Positions 1 to 9,354 are shown, numbered from the stretch's first letter. The stretch: 64,000 nucleotides of DNA from Labrys wisconsinensis (GCF_030814995.1 NZ_JAUSVX010000026.1:1-64000), one strand, 5' to 3'. Notes: generated from the letters alone by a model not told the origin. Numbers and translations: made by a program.

Positions 1-127
1 GAGCCCCTCGGCTTCCCCCCACATCTCAAATACAAGGAAAACCCGATGACATTCCCGCTTGACAACAAAAGCCCCATACGAGTCCGCCCATGACGTCGAG
101 GTTCACGCGCGATAGTGGCTCTCTCCC

Positions 128-1012
128 CTACCCCTCCCCCACCAGCCCGATCGCGCCCCACACCGCCGCCTGCCATCCCAGCTCCGCCCAGCGCAGGTCG
201 AGCGGCTGGATCGATTGCGGCAGCGGCAGGTGGTCGGCGATGATCGCGGCGAGGCGCCGGCGGGGATAGCCGGCCATCTCGACCACGCCGCCGCCGATCA
301 GCACGGTGCGCGGCGACAGCAGGGCGATGGCGGAGGCGACGGCGAAGGCCTGGTCGCGGACGACCCCGGCCAGCGCCGCCTGCAGCCCCGGGGCCTCGGC
401 GGTGAACAGCTCCGCCACCGGCACCGCGTGCGCCGCCGCCAGCGCCTCCAGCGCGCGGCCCGAGGCATAGACCTCCACGCGATCGGGCTCGATGCCCGGC
501 AGGGTGCGGCCGAGCCCATGCATCGGCATGTGGCCGATCTCCAGCGCCCAGCCGCCGCCGCGGAACACCGTGCCCTCGCCCATATAGGCGGCGCCGATGC
601 CGGTGCCGACATAGACGGCGAGCACGTGGCTCTCGCCCTTCACCGCGCCGGCACGGCACTCGCCGAGCAGCTGCAGCGCCACGTCGCGCTCGAGGCGAAC
701 CGGCATGCCGGTCGCCCGCGCCAGCGCCGAGGCCAGCGCCAGGCCGTTCAGCTCCGGCACATTGGCCGCCTGCAGCACGCGGTCGAAGTCGCGGTCGATG
801 AAGCCGGGCACGGTCACGACAGCCTGAGCCGGGGCGAGGCCCGCCTCGGCGCTGGCCTCGGCCAGGATGGCGGCGAGCGCCGCCACCGGGTCGGCGCAGC
901 GGATGCGCGTCGTGGCACAGGTGCGGGCGAAATCGAGCGGCCGCCCGTCCCGGGCAAAGCCGAGCTTGACCGAGGTGCCGCCGATCTCGACCACGGCGAG
1001 CGCGCCGCTCAC
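128..1012 (-). CDS. ROK-family sugar kinase, AlsK-like
   Basis: A 294-residue sugar kinase of the ROK family, most like D-allose kinase AlsK. It should phosphorylate an imported hexose with ATP in the cytoplasm. Seen: an N-terminal phosphate-binding loop (EIGGTSVKLG), the RDVALQLLGE segment, the YVGTGIGAA glycine-rich loop, the EIGHMPMH catalytic region and a C-terminal LIGGGVVEM motif. The usual ROK zinc motif CxCGxxGC is missing: after EIGHMPMHG the sequence continues GLGRTLPGIEPD without cysteines. It is the last gene of a five-gene leftward operon and overlaps the stop of the upstream hydrolase by 4 bp. Family assignment is firm; the substrate is inferred from resemblance to AlsK and from the sugar-import context. 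Confidence 0.85.
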   Translation of the reverse strand: MSGALAVVEIGGTSVKLGFARDGRPLDFARTCATTRIRCADPVAALAAILAEASAEAGLAPAQAVVTVPGFIDRDFDRVLQAANVPELNGLALASALARATGMPVRLERDVALQLLGECRAGAVKGESHVLAVYVGTGIGAAYMGEGTVFRGGGWALEIGHMPMHGLGRTLPGIEPDRVEVYASGRALEALAAAHAVPVAELFTAEAPGLQAALAGVVRDQAFAVASAIALLSPRTVLIGGGVVEMAGYPRRRLAAIIADHLPLPQSIQPLDLRWAELGWQAAVWGAIGLVGEG

Positions 1013-1815
1013 GCCAGCCTCCCGAGGAAGCCGGCGAGCGCGTCGCGGAACTCGCGCTCGTAGGCGGCGCGGTCCACCGCCTTGGGCGTGATCTCGACCA
1101 GCACGGCGCCCGGGATCAGCGCCGCCAGGCGCTGGGCGAAGACGAGGGGATGCGCGAGGTCGACGCCGTGGCCGATCACCAGCGTCGGCACGGCGATCCG
1201 CCGGATGTCCGCCTCGGTCACGTCAGGCCCGTCGGCGGCGATGGCCCTGAGCAGCCCGGCGAAGCGGACGGGATCGGGCCGGGCGAAGAAGCCGGCGAGG
1301 CTGGCGAGGTTGTCCGGCGCCGCGGCGGCGAGCTCGGCCGCGGCCGCGCTCGCCGCGAAGCGCCGGCGCGCCTCGTCAGGCTCGTGGGCCGCCATCAACT
1401 CGCCGACGAGCCCGTAGGGCCGCATGTTGACCGGCGCCGGCGTGTCGACCCAGGCGGGCCGCGCCAGGATCAGGCCCCGCGCCATGTCCGGCCGGCGCAC
1501 GGCGAGGCGCAGGGCGATCGCCGCCCCCATGGAGATGCCGCCGACCACGGCCGGCCCGAGGCCGAGCCGGCCGGCCAGCGCGGCGAGGTCGTCGGCGAAG
1601 GTGGCGATCGAGAGATCCGCCGGCGGCCCGAAGGCCGAGCCGCCCTGGCCGCGGCACTCCAGCGTGATCCGCCGCACCGCCGGCGCGGCGGGAAAGACCT
1701 GCGCCACCTGCGCCTCGTCGCCGCCGAGGCCGTGCTGGAACAGCACCGGCAGCCCCTCCCCGACGTCGCGGTAGCGCAGCGCCACCCCGTCGCGCTCGAA
1801 GGCGGCGAAGCTCAT
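1009..1815 (-). CDS. alpha/beta hydrolase
   Basis: A 268-residue alpha/beta-hydrolase-fold enzyme. Seen: the oxyanion-hole HGLGG segment near residue 28, a G-x-S-x-G nucleophile elbow (GGISMGAA) and a late VIGHGVDLAHP stretch that supplies the acidic/histidine part of the fold. ATG 1815 was chosen because it overlaps the stop of the upstream isomerase as ATGA and begins a normal family N-terminus (MSFAAFERDG); the longer open frame upstream lies antisense-free inside that gene and is not coding. Substrate unknown. In a carbohydrate operon a lactonase or ester-hydrolysing role is plausible, but this is inference from context only. Confidence 0.82.
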   Translation of the reverse strand: MSFAAFERDGVALRYRDVGEGLPVLFQHGLGGDEAQVAQVFPAAPAVRRITLECRGQGGSAFGPPADLSIATFADDLAALAGRLGLGPAVVGGISMGAAIALRLAVRRPDMARGLILARPAWVDTPAPVNMRPYGLVGELMAAHEPDEARRRFAASAAAAELAAAAPDNLASLAGFFARPDPVRFAGLLRAIAADGPDVTEADIRRIAVPTLVIGHGVDLAHPLVFAQRLAALIPGAVLVEITPKAVDRAAYEREFRDALAGFLGRLA

Positions 1816-2645
1816 GCCGCGGCCTCCGCGATCACCCTCTGCAGGAACGTCGCGACGCCGGGCGCCTCGGCCGCGGCGAGGCCGTGCGTCACCAGCGGGC
1901 CGTCGAAGCCGGCGGCGCGCAGCCGTCCGACGAAATGGGCAAAGTCGACGACACCCTGGCCGGCGGTGGCGAAGGAGCCGTCCGCATGGCGGTCCTTGGC
2001 ATGGGCCAGGGCGATGTCGCCGGCGAGGAGATCGACCGCCCGCGCGACGATGGTCCGCCGCTCGTCCTCTTCCGCGACCTCGAACAGGTTGGCGGGGTCG
2101 AGCACGATGCGCAGCCGTGCACTGTCGATCTCGTCGATGAGGCGCCGTGCCCGGACGGCCGAGCTCACCACATTGGCGAGCTCCGGCTCGATGCCGAGCT
2201 CCACGTCGTGACGCTCGGCCAGCGCCGCCGCCGCCGTCATCTCGGCGAGGAGGTCGCGCCAGGCCTCGGGCGAGGCGTTGTCGGGATGCCAGCGCCACTG
2301 GTCCTCGGCATCGCGCGTGCCGGTGCACAGCGTCACCAGGCGGGTGCCCATGGCGGAGGCGGCCGCGCACAGCACCTCCAGCCGGGCCAGCCCGGCGCGG
2401 CGCACGGCGGGGTCGGGATGGATCATGTTGTAGGTGCCCGACACCGCGGCGATGCCGACGCCGGTTTGCCCAGCCGCCGCGCCGACCGAGGCCGCGACCT
2501 CCGGCTCGATCCGGTCGGGCATCGAGGGCAGGCCGAGGCAGGCGAGGTTGAACTGGGCCGTGGCATAGCCGGCTTCGGCCACCGCGCGCAGCACCGGCAC
2601 GGCGCCTTGCGCATCGAAGGTCTTGGCGAAGATGCCGAGCTGCAT
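1812..2645 (-). CDS. sugar phosphate isomerase/epimerase (TIM barrel)
   Basis: A 277-residue TIM-barrel protein of the xylose-isomerase-like/AP-endonuclease-2 family. Members isomerise or epimerise sugars and inositol derivatives using a divalent metal. Seen: MQLGIFAKTF start, GIEPE metal-ligand strand (about residue 155), IVLDPANLFE strand (about 185), and the HAKDRH segment (about 220) that normally completes the metal site. It overlaps the genes on both sides by 1 and 4 bp, so translation is probably coupled. Next to an AlsK-like kinase and a Gfo/Idh/MocA dehydrogenase it may act on a ketohexose such as psicose or an allose derivative; that substrate is inferred. Confidence 0.82.
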   Translation of the reverse strand: MQLGIFAKTFDAQGAVPVLRAVAEAGYATAQFNLACLGLPSMPDRIEPEVAASVGAAAGQTGVGIAAVSGTYNMIHPDPAVRRAGLARLEVLCAAASAMGTRLVTLCTGTRDAEDQWRWHPDNASPEAWRDLLAEMTAAAALAERHDVELGIEPELANVVSSAVRARRLIDEIDSARLRIVLDPANLFEVAEEDERRTIVARAVDLLAGDIALAHAKDRHADGSFATAGQGVVDFAHFVGRLRAAGFDGPLVTHGLAAAEAPGVATFLQRVIAEAAA

Positions 2646-3721
2646 CAGATCGCTCCCGTCACGTCGGCCAGGCGCACCGGCCGGCCGCTCTCGGCCGAGC
2701 GGGCGATCGCCGCCATCGCCCGCACCGAGGCGACGCCGTCCTCGGCGCTGGCGCCGGTCATGGCCGCGCCGTTCAGGATCACGCCGGCGAAGCCTTCCAG
2801 CTGGCGCCGGTAGAAATGCCCGTCGGCGCCGAGCGTGCGGTGCCAGGCGCCGTCGGCCTCGCGGAAGATGTCGACATCGCTGCTCTTATAGTACCAGGGG
2901 TTGTAGATCTTGCCGAGGACGCTGCCGTTCTCGCCGTAGATCTGGAAGCCTTCGTGCCAGTCCATGCGCACGGCCACGGTGAGGTCGAGATGGCCCACGG
3001 TGCCGTCGGCGAACTCAGCCGTCACGAACCAGCAATAGGCGCCGAAGCGCTCGGTCAGCCGCGCCTCGACCGCCTCGATCGGCCCGGCGAGATGGCGGGC
3101 GGTGTCGACGAGATGGCTGCCATGGGCGAGCATGTAGTAGCGGCGCAGGTCCGCCTTGGGATTGACCGCCGGCTTGCGCGCTTGGGCGCTGGTGACGATC
3201 AGCGGCTGCACCGCGTCGGTCATCGCATAGCGGTGGGTGTTGTCGCAGTACCAGCCCTTATAGGCGAGGCGCGTGCCCATCTCGGTCTCGACGAAGGCCT
3301 TGGCCGCCTCGATGCCGGCGTCGAAGCGCTTCATGTGGCCGACCTGCAGCACTAGCCCGCTCGCGGCGACGGCGGCCTGCAGCCGCTCCGCCTCCTCGAC
3401 GGCGACGCCGACCGGCTTCTCGCACAGCACGTGCTTGCCGGCCTCGAGGGCCATGATCGAGGCCTCGACGTGGAAGGCGTCGGAGGTAGCGATGATCACC
3501 GCCTCGAGCTCGGGGTCGCCCAGCATCGCCCGGTAGTCGGCATAGGACTTTTCCGGCGCATGGGTGGCGGCCATGCGCTCGCGCAGGTCGTCGGCGACGT
3601 CGCAGATGGCATAGAGGTCGACGTTGCGCGCCTTGGTGCAGGATTCGAAATGGGCGGCCTGCGCGATCGGCCCGCAGCCGAGCACCCCGACCCTGAGCCT
3701 TCGCTCGTCCTTGCGTGGCAT
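2645..3721 (-). CDS. Gfo/Idh/MocA-family oxidoreductase
   Basis: A 358-residue NAD(P)-dependent sugar or inositol dehydrogenase. Seen: Rossmann motif VGVLGCGPIAQ at the N-terminus, the D..YAICD second strand, and the family hallmark HVLCEKPVGV near residue 97, whose lysine is catalytic. The C-terminal GFO/IDH/MocA alpha/beta domain follows and length is normal for the family. Start ATG 3721 lies 31 bp below the ROK regulator stop, so the two are probably cotranscribed. With the isomerase and kinase downstream it likely oxidises or reduces the sugar carried by the divergent importer. A second, separate member of this family is at 57737-58747. Confidence 0.85.
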   Translation of the reverse strand: MPRKDERRLRVGVLGCGPIAQAAHFESCTKARNVDLYAICDVADDLRERMAATHAPEKSYADYRAMLGDPELEAVIIATSDAFHVEASIMALEAGKHVLCEKPVGVAVEEAERLQAAVAASGLVLQVGHMKRFDAGIEAAKAFVETEMGTRLAYKGWYCDNTHRYAMTDAVQPLIVTSAQARKPAVNPKADLRRYYMLAHGSHLVDTARHLAGPIEAVEARLTERFGAYCWFVTAEFADGTVGHLDLTVAVRMDWHEGFQIYGENGSVLGKIYNPWYYKSSDVDIFREADGAWHRTLGADGHFYRRQLEGFAGVILNGAAMTGASAEDGVASVRAMAAIARSAESGRPVRLADVTGAI

Positions 3722-3752
3722 CGATCCCTCCTTCCCGCGGCCGCGCCGCTTC

Positions 3753-4925
3753 TCAGACCTGGAATTGCGCGTCCATCGACAGCATCGCCTGGTGCAGCAG
3801 ATAGGCCGCCCCGAGGGCCGGGCCGGCGGTCCGCACCGTCGACGTCTCGATGGCCGGCACGGGGTAGCCCTCCACCAGCGAGGCCTCGACCTCCCGGGCG
3901 ACCGCCTCGGCCACGAAGGGGAACACCGCGCTCACCGAGCCGCCGAGCACGACCTTCTGCGGCTCGAGCGTCGAGATCAGGGCGGCGAGGCCGCGGGCGA
4001 GCCAGCGGCCCCAGTCCGCAGCGGTCCGCTGTGCGGCGGCATCGCCAGCCTCGAGCGCTGCGAGCAGGCCCGCCAGCGTCGCCGGCGTGCCGCCGTGATA
4101 GCGCCAGCGGGCGAGCAGCGCGTCCTTGCCGACAAAGGTCTCGAAACGGCCGGGGCGGCGCGGATCGAAGACATAGCCCTCCTCGCCGATGCGGATATGG
4201 CCGATCTCGCCCGCCCCGCGCTGGCGCCCGTGATAGAGCCGGCCGCCGGCGATGATGCCGCCGCCGACGCCGTTCTCGATCAGCACCACCAGGATATCGG
4301 CGGGCTCGCGCCCGGCCTGCCGGTAGGTCTCCGCCACGGCGAAAGCGTTGGCATCGTTCTCCAGCAGCACGGGCCGGTCGATGCCGAGCTGCCGGCGCAG
4401 CAGGCTGGCCACCTCGACCCCGTGCCAGCCCAGGATGGTGGCGTGGTAGGTGCGCTGGTCGGCGGCGAGGAAGCCGGGAATGGCGACGCTGATGCCCTCG
4501 ACGCGCCCCCCCGCGGGCAGCGCCGCCAGCGCCTCGCCGATCAGCCGCGCCGTCAGCTCGATCGCCGCGGCGGGATCGCAGCCGGCGCCGCGGAAATCGC
4601 GCTCCACGGCATGACGGACCATGCCGGCAAGGTCGACCGCCAGCGCGGTGATGCGGTCGACGCCGATATCGGCGCCGATGAAGAAGGCGCCGTCGCCGTC
4701 GATCTCGACCAGGATGCCGGGCCGCCCGACCCGGGCCGCCGCCTCCTCCTCCGGCCGCTCGCGCACCAGGCCGGCATCGAGCAGGCTCTGCACCAGGCTG
4801 CCGGTGGTCGAGCGGGTGAGGCCGAGGCTGCGGGCGAGCTCGGCGCGGCTCATGCCGCCGGCCCGGAACAGGGCGGCGAGAGCACGGGTCTCGTTGAGCT
4901 GACGGATCGCCTGGGGAGTGGTCAC
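3753..4925 (-). CDS. ROK-family transcriptional repressor
   Basis: A 390-residue ROK regulator of the NagC/Mlc/XylR type: an N-terminal winged helix-turn-helix (LAALFRAGGMSRAELARSLG, LTRSTTGSLVQSLLDAGLV) followed by a sugar-kinase-like ROK domain with GADIGVDRITALAVD, NDANAFA and GAGEIGH motifs. The cysteine cluster of typical ROK zinc sites is not seen. GTG 4925 was preferred over an upstream start at 5096 because the extra 57 residues are non-family sequence and would place the coding region across the operator DNA. It heads the leftward operon and faces the ABC importer. It probably binds the two copies of the 23-bp operator at 4936-4958 and 5052-5074 and releases on binding the sugar. Confidence 0.87.
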   Translation of the reverse strand: MTTPQAIRQLNETRALAALFRAGGMSRAELARSLGLTRSTTGSLVQSLLDAGLVRERPEEEAAARVGRPGILVEIDGDGAFFIGADIGVDRITALAVDLAGMVRHAVERDFRGAGCDPAAAIELTARLIGEALAALPAGGRVEGISVAIPGFLAADQRTYHATILGWHGVEVASLLRRQLGIDRPVLLENDANAFAVAETYRQAGREPADILVVLIENGVGGGIIAGGRLYHGRQRGAGEIGHIRIGEEGYVFDPRRPGRFETFVGKDALLARWRYHGGTPATLAGLLAALEAGDAAAQRTAADWGRWLARGLAALISTLEPQKVVLGGSVSAVFPFVAEAVAREVEASLVEGYPVPAIETSTVRTAGPALGAAYLLHQAMLSMDAQFQV

Positions 4926-4935
4926 GGCGGGCCTT

Positions 4936-4958
4936 ATTTGTATTGGCTCGAAACTAAT
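4936..4958 (-). promoter_or_regulatory. ROK-type operator, copy 1
   Basis: A 23-bp site read on the minus strand as ATTAGTTT-CGAGCC-AATACAAAT. It matches the site at 5052-5074 at 19 of 23 positions and is itself an imperfect dyad with half-sites of the form ATTWGTWTT. It lies about 10 bp upstream of the ROK repressor start, overlapping the likely promoter or leader, which fits autoregulation. AT-rich dyads of this size are typical of NagC/Mlc-type repressors. Confidence 0.6.
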
Positions 4959-5051
4959 TTCGGCATTTGATTGCGTCAAGCCTGCCGAGCTATGGCCAAA
5001 TATTTCCGACTCAGGCCTCGCTTCGCATCTTGACGCCGAAACGCCGGCGTT

Positions 5052-5074
5052 ATTAGTTTTGTGAAAATACAAAT
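5052..5074 (+). promoter_or_regulatory. ROK-type operator, copy 2
   Basis: The plus-strand counterpart of the site at 4936-4958: ATTAGTTT-TGTGAA-AATACAAAT. It ends 20 bp before the ATPase start at 5095. The two copies point in opposite directions, each with its AATACAAAT side toward the gene it would control, so one repressor could close both divergent promoters, possibly by looping over the intervening 93 bp. Confidence 0.6.
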
Positions 5075-5094
5075 TTGGGCAGGGATGGAACCGC

Positions 5095-5838
<744 letters not shown>

Positions 5839-5859
5839 CCGCCCCATCCGGAGACCAGC

Positions 5860-6867
5860 ATGTCCTCTCCCCAAGACGCACCGGGCATGGCCGTCGACCT
5901 GCTCAGCTCCCGCCGCGGCTCGCTGCTCGGCCGGCTCTTCGGCGCGCAGGAGACCTGGATCGCCCTGGCCATCTTGGTGCTCGGCATCGTCGTCTCGCTG
6001 ATCTCGGCCAAGTTCGCCACGCCGGGCAACCTGCTCAACGTCTTCCAGAACGCCTGCTTCATCGGCCTGATGGCGCTCGGCATGACGCCGGTCATCATCA
6101 GCGGCGGCATCGACATCTCGGTCGGCTCGATCCTCGGCCTGTGCGGCGTCACCTACGGCATGGTGCTCAACGCCGACATGCCGCTCGGCGTCGGCATCGC
6201 CGCCACCCTGGCGCTCGGGGCGCTGTGCGGCGCCTTCAACGGCGCGGTCATCGCCTATATCAAGCTGCCGCCCTTCGTGGTGACGCTGGCGACGCTCTCC
6301 ATCGGCCGCAGCCTGGCGCTCGTCGTCACCAACAACGAGGTGTTCTACACCTTCGGCCGGGCGACCGATGCGATGATCACCCTCGGCGGCGGCTACAGCT
6401 TCGGCCTGCCGAACGTGGTCTACGCCCTGATCGTCGGCGTGCTGATCCTGCACTTCCTTTTGCGCATGACGCGCTGGGGCCGCTACGTCTTCGCCATCGG
6501 CGGCAACGAGGACGCGGCGCGGCTCGCCGGCATTCCGGTCGACCTGATCAAGATCTCCACCTATGCCTTCGGCGGCCTGATGGCCGCCGTCACCGCCGTG
6601 TTCCTGGTCGGCTGGCTCGGCGCCGTCACCAATGCCGTCGGCACCGGCTACGAGCTGCAGGTGATCGCCGCCACCGTCATCGGCGGCGCCAGCCTCACCG
6701 GCGGCTTCGGCACGGCGCTCGGCGCCGCCATCGGCGCGGTGCTGGTCGAGGTCATCCGCAACGCCCTCCTGATCGCGGGCGTCAACCCCTTCTGGCAGGG
6801 CACCTTCGTCGGGAGCTTCATCCTGGCGGCCGTGCTGCTGGAGAGGATCCGCTCCATGCGTCGCTAG
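5860..6867 (+). CDS. CUT2 sugar ABC transporter, permease
   Basis: A 335-residue inner-membrane permease of the RbsC/FrcC (BPD_transp_2) family with about eight to ten hydrophobic segments. Characteristic motifs: GGIDISVGSILGL near residue 85, GAFNGAVIAYIKLPPFVVTLAT near 120, IGGNEDAARLAGI near 215 and GGASLTGGFGT near 275. The last group forms the cytoplasmic coupling and conserved glycine-rich C-terminal regions. It follows the ATPase by 21 bp and precedes the binding protein by 60 bp. It presumably works as a homodimer with the ATPase at 5095-5838. Confidence 0.9.
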   Translation: MSSPQDAPGMAVDLLSSRRGSLLGRLFGAQETWIALAILVLGIVVSLISAKFATPGNLLNVFQNACFIGLMALGMTPVIISGGIDISVGSILGLCGVTYGMVLNADMPLGVGIAATLALGALCGAFNGAVIAYIKLPPFVVTLATLSIGRSLALVVTNNEVFYTFGRATDAMITLGGGYSFGLPNVVYALIVGVLILHFLLRMTRWGRYVFAIGGNEDAARLAGIPVDLIKISTYAFGGLMAAVTAVFLVGWLGAVTNAVGTGYELQVIAATVIGGASLTGGFGTALGAAIGAVLVEVIRNALLIAGVNPFWQGTFVGSFILAAVLLERIRSMRR

Positions 6868-6927
6868 GGCGGAACCTGCTGCCCGCCCGCCGGGCGGGAG
6901 CACGAACAAGAACCGACGGAGGAAACC

Positions 6928-7941
6928 ATGTCACCCCTAGCAAAGCTCGGCGCGGGCCTGTCGCTGGCCTGCCTCGCCCTCGGCCTCGCCGCCCAGCCGG
7001 CTGCGGCGGCGCAGCGCGAGTTCGCCCTGGTCTTCAAGGTGCTCAACAACGCCTTCAGCCCGCCGATCGACCAGGGCTGCAAGGCCGCGGCCAAGGAGCT
7101 CGGCGACGTCACCTGCACCTATATCGGCCCGACCGAGTATGACGAGGCCAAGCAGGTGCAGCTCGCCCAGGACATGATCACCCGCGGCGTCGACGGCCTC
7201 GGCATCTCGGCCGGCAACCCCAAGGCCATGGCCCGCATCCTGAAGATGGCCAAGGACAAGGGCATTCCCGTCGTCACCTTCGACACCGACGTGCTGCCCG
7301 AGGATGCCGGCCTGCGCTCGACCTATATCGGCACCGACAACTACCAGTTCGGCCTCGCCCTGGCCGCGAAGATCCTCGACAACAAGAAGAAGGGCGGCAC
7401 GGTCTGCATCCAGTCCGGCGCCCCGGCCTCGGAGAACCTCAAGGCGCGCGTGCAGGGCATCCGCGACGCCCTGGCCGGCACCACCAAGGACAAGCCGGTC
7501 GAGCGCCTCACCGGCCAGAACGGCTGGAGCGAGCCGGCGGGCTGCCCCGTCTACAACAATGACGACATCACGCTGGCGGCCCAGCAGGTGCGCGACGTCA
7601 TGACCAACAACCCCAATCTCGACGTCTTCGTCGCCGTCGGCGGCTGGGCCCAGTACGCGCCGCAGGCCTATACCCAGACCATGGAGCCCCTGAAGGCCCG
7701 CCTCGACGCCAAGGAGCTGCTGGTGGTGTTCGGCGACAATTTCGGGCCGCAGCTGCCGCTGCTCGCCAAGGGCCTCAGCCACTACAATATCGGCCAGCGC
7801 CCCTATGACATGGGCTACCAGACCATCAAGGCGCTCGACGACCTCAGCAAGGGCAAGAGCGTGCCGCCGACGATCATCACCGGCACCGAGGTCTGCACGC
7901 CGGAGGACGCCCTGACCACCTGCGGCAAGGCCGGCCACTGA
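6928..7941 (+). CDS. CUT2 sugar ABC transporter, periplasmic binding protein
   Basis: A 337-residue type I periplasmic sugar-binding protein (Peripla_BP_4, FrcB/RbsB type). A Sec signal peptide occupies about residues 1-27 (ends AAQPAAAAQ). The mature protein begins with the family pattern FALVFKVLNNAF, has DGLGISAGNPKAM near residue 95, VVTFDTDV near 113 and DVFVAVGGWAQYA near 230. ATG 6928 follows a good GGAGGAA ribosome site. It is last in the importer operon and is followed by a stable hairpin, an arrangement that favours high binding-protein levels if there is RNA processing. Specificity cannot be read from sequence. Confidence 0.9.
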   Translation: MSPLAKLGAGLSLACLALGLAAQPAAAAQREFALVFKVLNNAFSPPIDQGCKAAAKELGDVTCTYIGPTEYDEAKQVQLAQDMITRGVDGLGISAGNPKAMARILKMAKDKGIPVVTFDTDVLPEDAGLRSTYIGTDNYQFGLALAAKILDNKKKGGTVCIQSGAPASENLKARVQGIRDALAGTTKDKPVERLTGQNGWSEPAGCPVYNNDDITLAAQQVRDVMTNNPNLDVFVAVGGWAQYAPQAYTQTMEPLKARLDAKELLVVFGDNFGPQLPLLAKGLSHYNIGQRPYDMGYQTIKALDDLSKGKSVPPTIITGTEVCTPEDALTTCGKAGH

Positions 7942-7947
7942 AGCCCC

Positions 7948-7975
7948 GGCCGCCGGCGCCCCGGTGCCGGCGGCC
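7948..7975. terminator. hairpin after sugar-binding protein gene
   Basis: Perfect 10-bp stem GGCCGCCGGC / GCCGGCGGCC with an 8-nt loop, starting 6 bp after the binding-protein stop. A short CTCTTT pyrimidine tract follows but no clear U-run, so this is either a weak intrinsic terminator or an mRNA 3-prime stabiliser. Confidence 0.5.
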
Positions 7976-8063
7976 GCGCCCTCTTTCCCGCGCCACGCAA
8001 ATTCCGTGGCGCGACCTTGTGGCCCGGCGATTAGGCTTTACCTAAGCCACGGGAGCGTGTGTC

Positions 8064-9023
8064 ATGGCGGAGCGCCGCCGACCGCCGCCCCGCAAGCCAG
8101 CCCAGGAGAGAGGATTGGACCTCGAGCACACCCTCCAATCCATCGTCAGCCTCCATTCCGTCATCCCGGAGGACGGCTTCACCGCGTCCATCCTCGGCAC
8201 CGAGCGCGGCGGCAGCGGCATCGTCATCCGCGAGACCGGGCTGGTGCTGACCATCGGCTATCTCATCACCGAGGCGGAGGCCGTATGGCTGACCTGCATG
8301 GACGGGCGCGTCGTCCCGGCCCATGCTCTCGCCTATGACCAGGAGACCGGCTTCGGCCTGGTGCAGGCGCTCGACCGGCTCGACCTCCCTGCCCTGCCCC
8401 TCGGCCGCGCGAGCGTGGCGCGCCCCGGCGATCCCGTCGTCCTGGCGGCCGGCGGCCGCGGCCAGTTCGTCAACGCCCATATCGTCGCCAAGCAGGAATT
8501 CGCCGGCTATTGGGAATATCTCCTGGAGGAGGCGATCTTCACCGCCCCGGCCCATCCCTCCTGGGGCGGCGCCGGCCTGATCGACGCCGAAGGCAGGCTC
8601 CTCGGCGTCGGCTCGCTGATGGTGCAGCAGCTGACCGAGACCGGCCTGCAGGACATCAACATGGTCGTGCCGATCGACCTGCTGCCGCCGATCCTCGACG
8701 ACCTGCTCAGCCACGGCCAGCTCAGCAAGCCGGCCCGGCCCTGGCTCGGCGTCTACACCGCCGAGAGCGAGGGGCGCATCGTCGTTGCCAACGTCGCCGA
8801 GCGCGGCCCGGCCGCCGCCGCGGGCCTGCGCCGCGGCGATATCGTCGCCGGCGTGCGCGATGCCGACGTGGCGAGCCTCGCCGACTTCTATCGCAAGGTC
8901 TGGGAGAGCGGCCCGGCCGGCACCGAGATCCCGATCGAGGTGGTGCGCAACAACCGCAGCCTGTGGCTGCGCGTCAAGTCCGCCGACCGCGGCGCCTTCC
9001 TGCGCAAGCCGCGGGTGCATTGA
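8064..9023 (+). CDS. S1C (DegP/HtrA-like) pseudoprotease with PDZ domain
   Basis: A 319-residue protein with a chymotrypsin-fold region (about 20-215) and a C-terminal PDZ domain (about 225-310: RPWLGVYTAES, ERGPAAAAGLRRGDIVAGV). It aligns with HtrA proteases, but all three catalytic positions differ. The LTNHHV region reads LTIGYLI, the DLAVLK region reads GFGLVQ, and the GNSGGPL serine loop reads PSWGGAGL. It is therefore probably not a peptidase and may be a binding or scaffold protein. No clear signal peptide: the N-terminus is arginine/proline rich (MAERRRPPPRKP), so it may be cytoplasmic. It stands alone between the importer operon and the aldolase gene. Fold is confident; function unknown. 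Confidence 0.75.
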   Translation: MAERRRPPPRKPAQERGLDLEHTLQSIVSLHSVIPEDGFTASILGTERGGSGIVIRETGLVLTIGYLITEAEAVWLTCMDGRVVPAHALAYDQETGFGLVQALDRLDLPALPLGRASVARPGDPVVLAAGGRGQFVNAHIVAKQEFAGYWEYLLEEAIFTAPAHPSWGGAGLIDAEGRLLGVGSLMVQQLTETGLQDINMVVPIDLLPPILDDLLSHGQLSKPARPWLGVYTAESEGRIVVANVAERGPAAAAGLRRGDIVAGVRDADVASLADFYRKVWESGPAGTEIPIEVVRNNRSLWLRVKSADRGAFLRKPRVH

Positions 9024-9060
9024 GGGCTGGCGGCGTCTTGCCCCTGCCGCGACCGTTCCG

Positions 9061-9187
9061 TCATGGCCGGGCTTGTCCCGGCCATCCACGCGAACACAGC
9101 GTTTGCCAGATGAGACGCAACCGTATCGGCCTCCGTCGGAACCGTCAGCGTTCGCGCGGAAGGGCGGATCAAATCCGCCCATGACGG
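9061..9187. repeat. intergenic stem-loop repeat, family 1, copy A
   Basis: Fills most of the 331-bp gap before the aldolase gene. The left part is a hairpin CATGGCCGGG-CTTGT-CCCGGCCATCCACGCGAAC. The right part is GTTCGCGCGGA followed by a second hairpin GGGCGGAT-CAAATCCGCCC-ATGACGG. The two halves form an overall inverted repeat. Related copies are at 10342-10496, 22486-22577 and 53838-53928. The remainder of the gap shows no gene. Confidence 0.75.
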
Positions 9188-9354
9188 TCGCGGTGGGCGA
9201 GGCCGGTCCTACTCGCTGGGCGTATGTTGCAGCTTTTACCGCTCTTCCCGCGGCCTTGGACCTCACCCCGATTGCGCGGATCGGGACGCCCGTGCCAAAA
9301 CTCTCGCCGGCTTTTGGACGGAGCCGGCGCGCCGGCCCCAGGAAGGATGAGGAC

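Noticed and set aside
1-127. Possible gene start at the left edge
   Set aside because: No ribosome site with a sustained frame; only a fragment resembling family 1 repeat (about 81-100) is visible.
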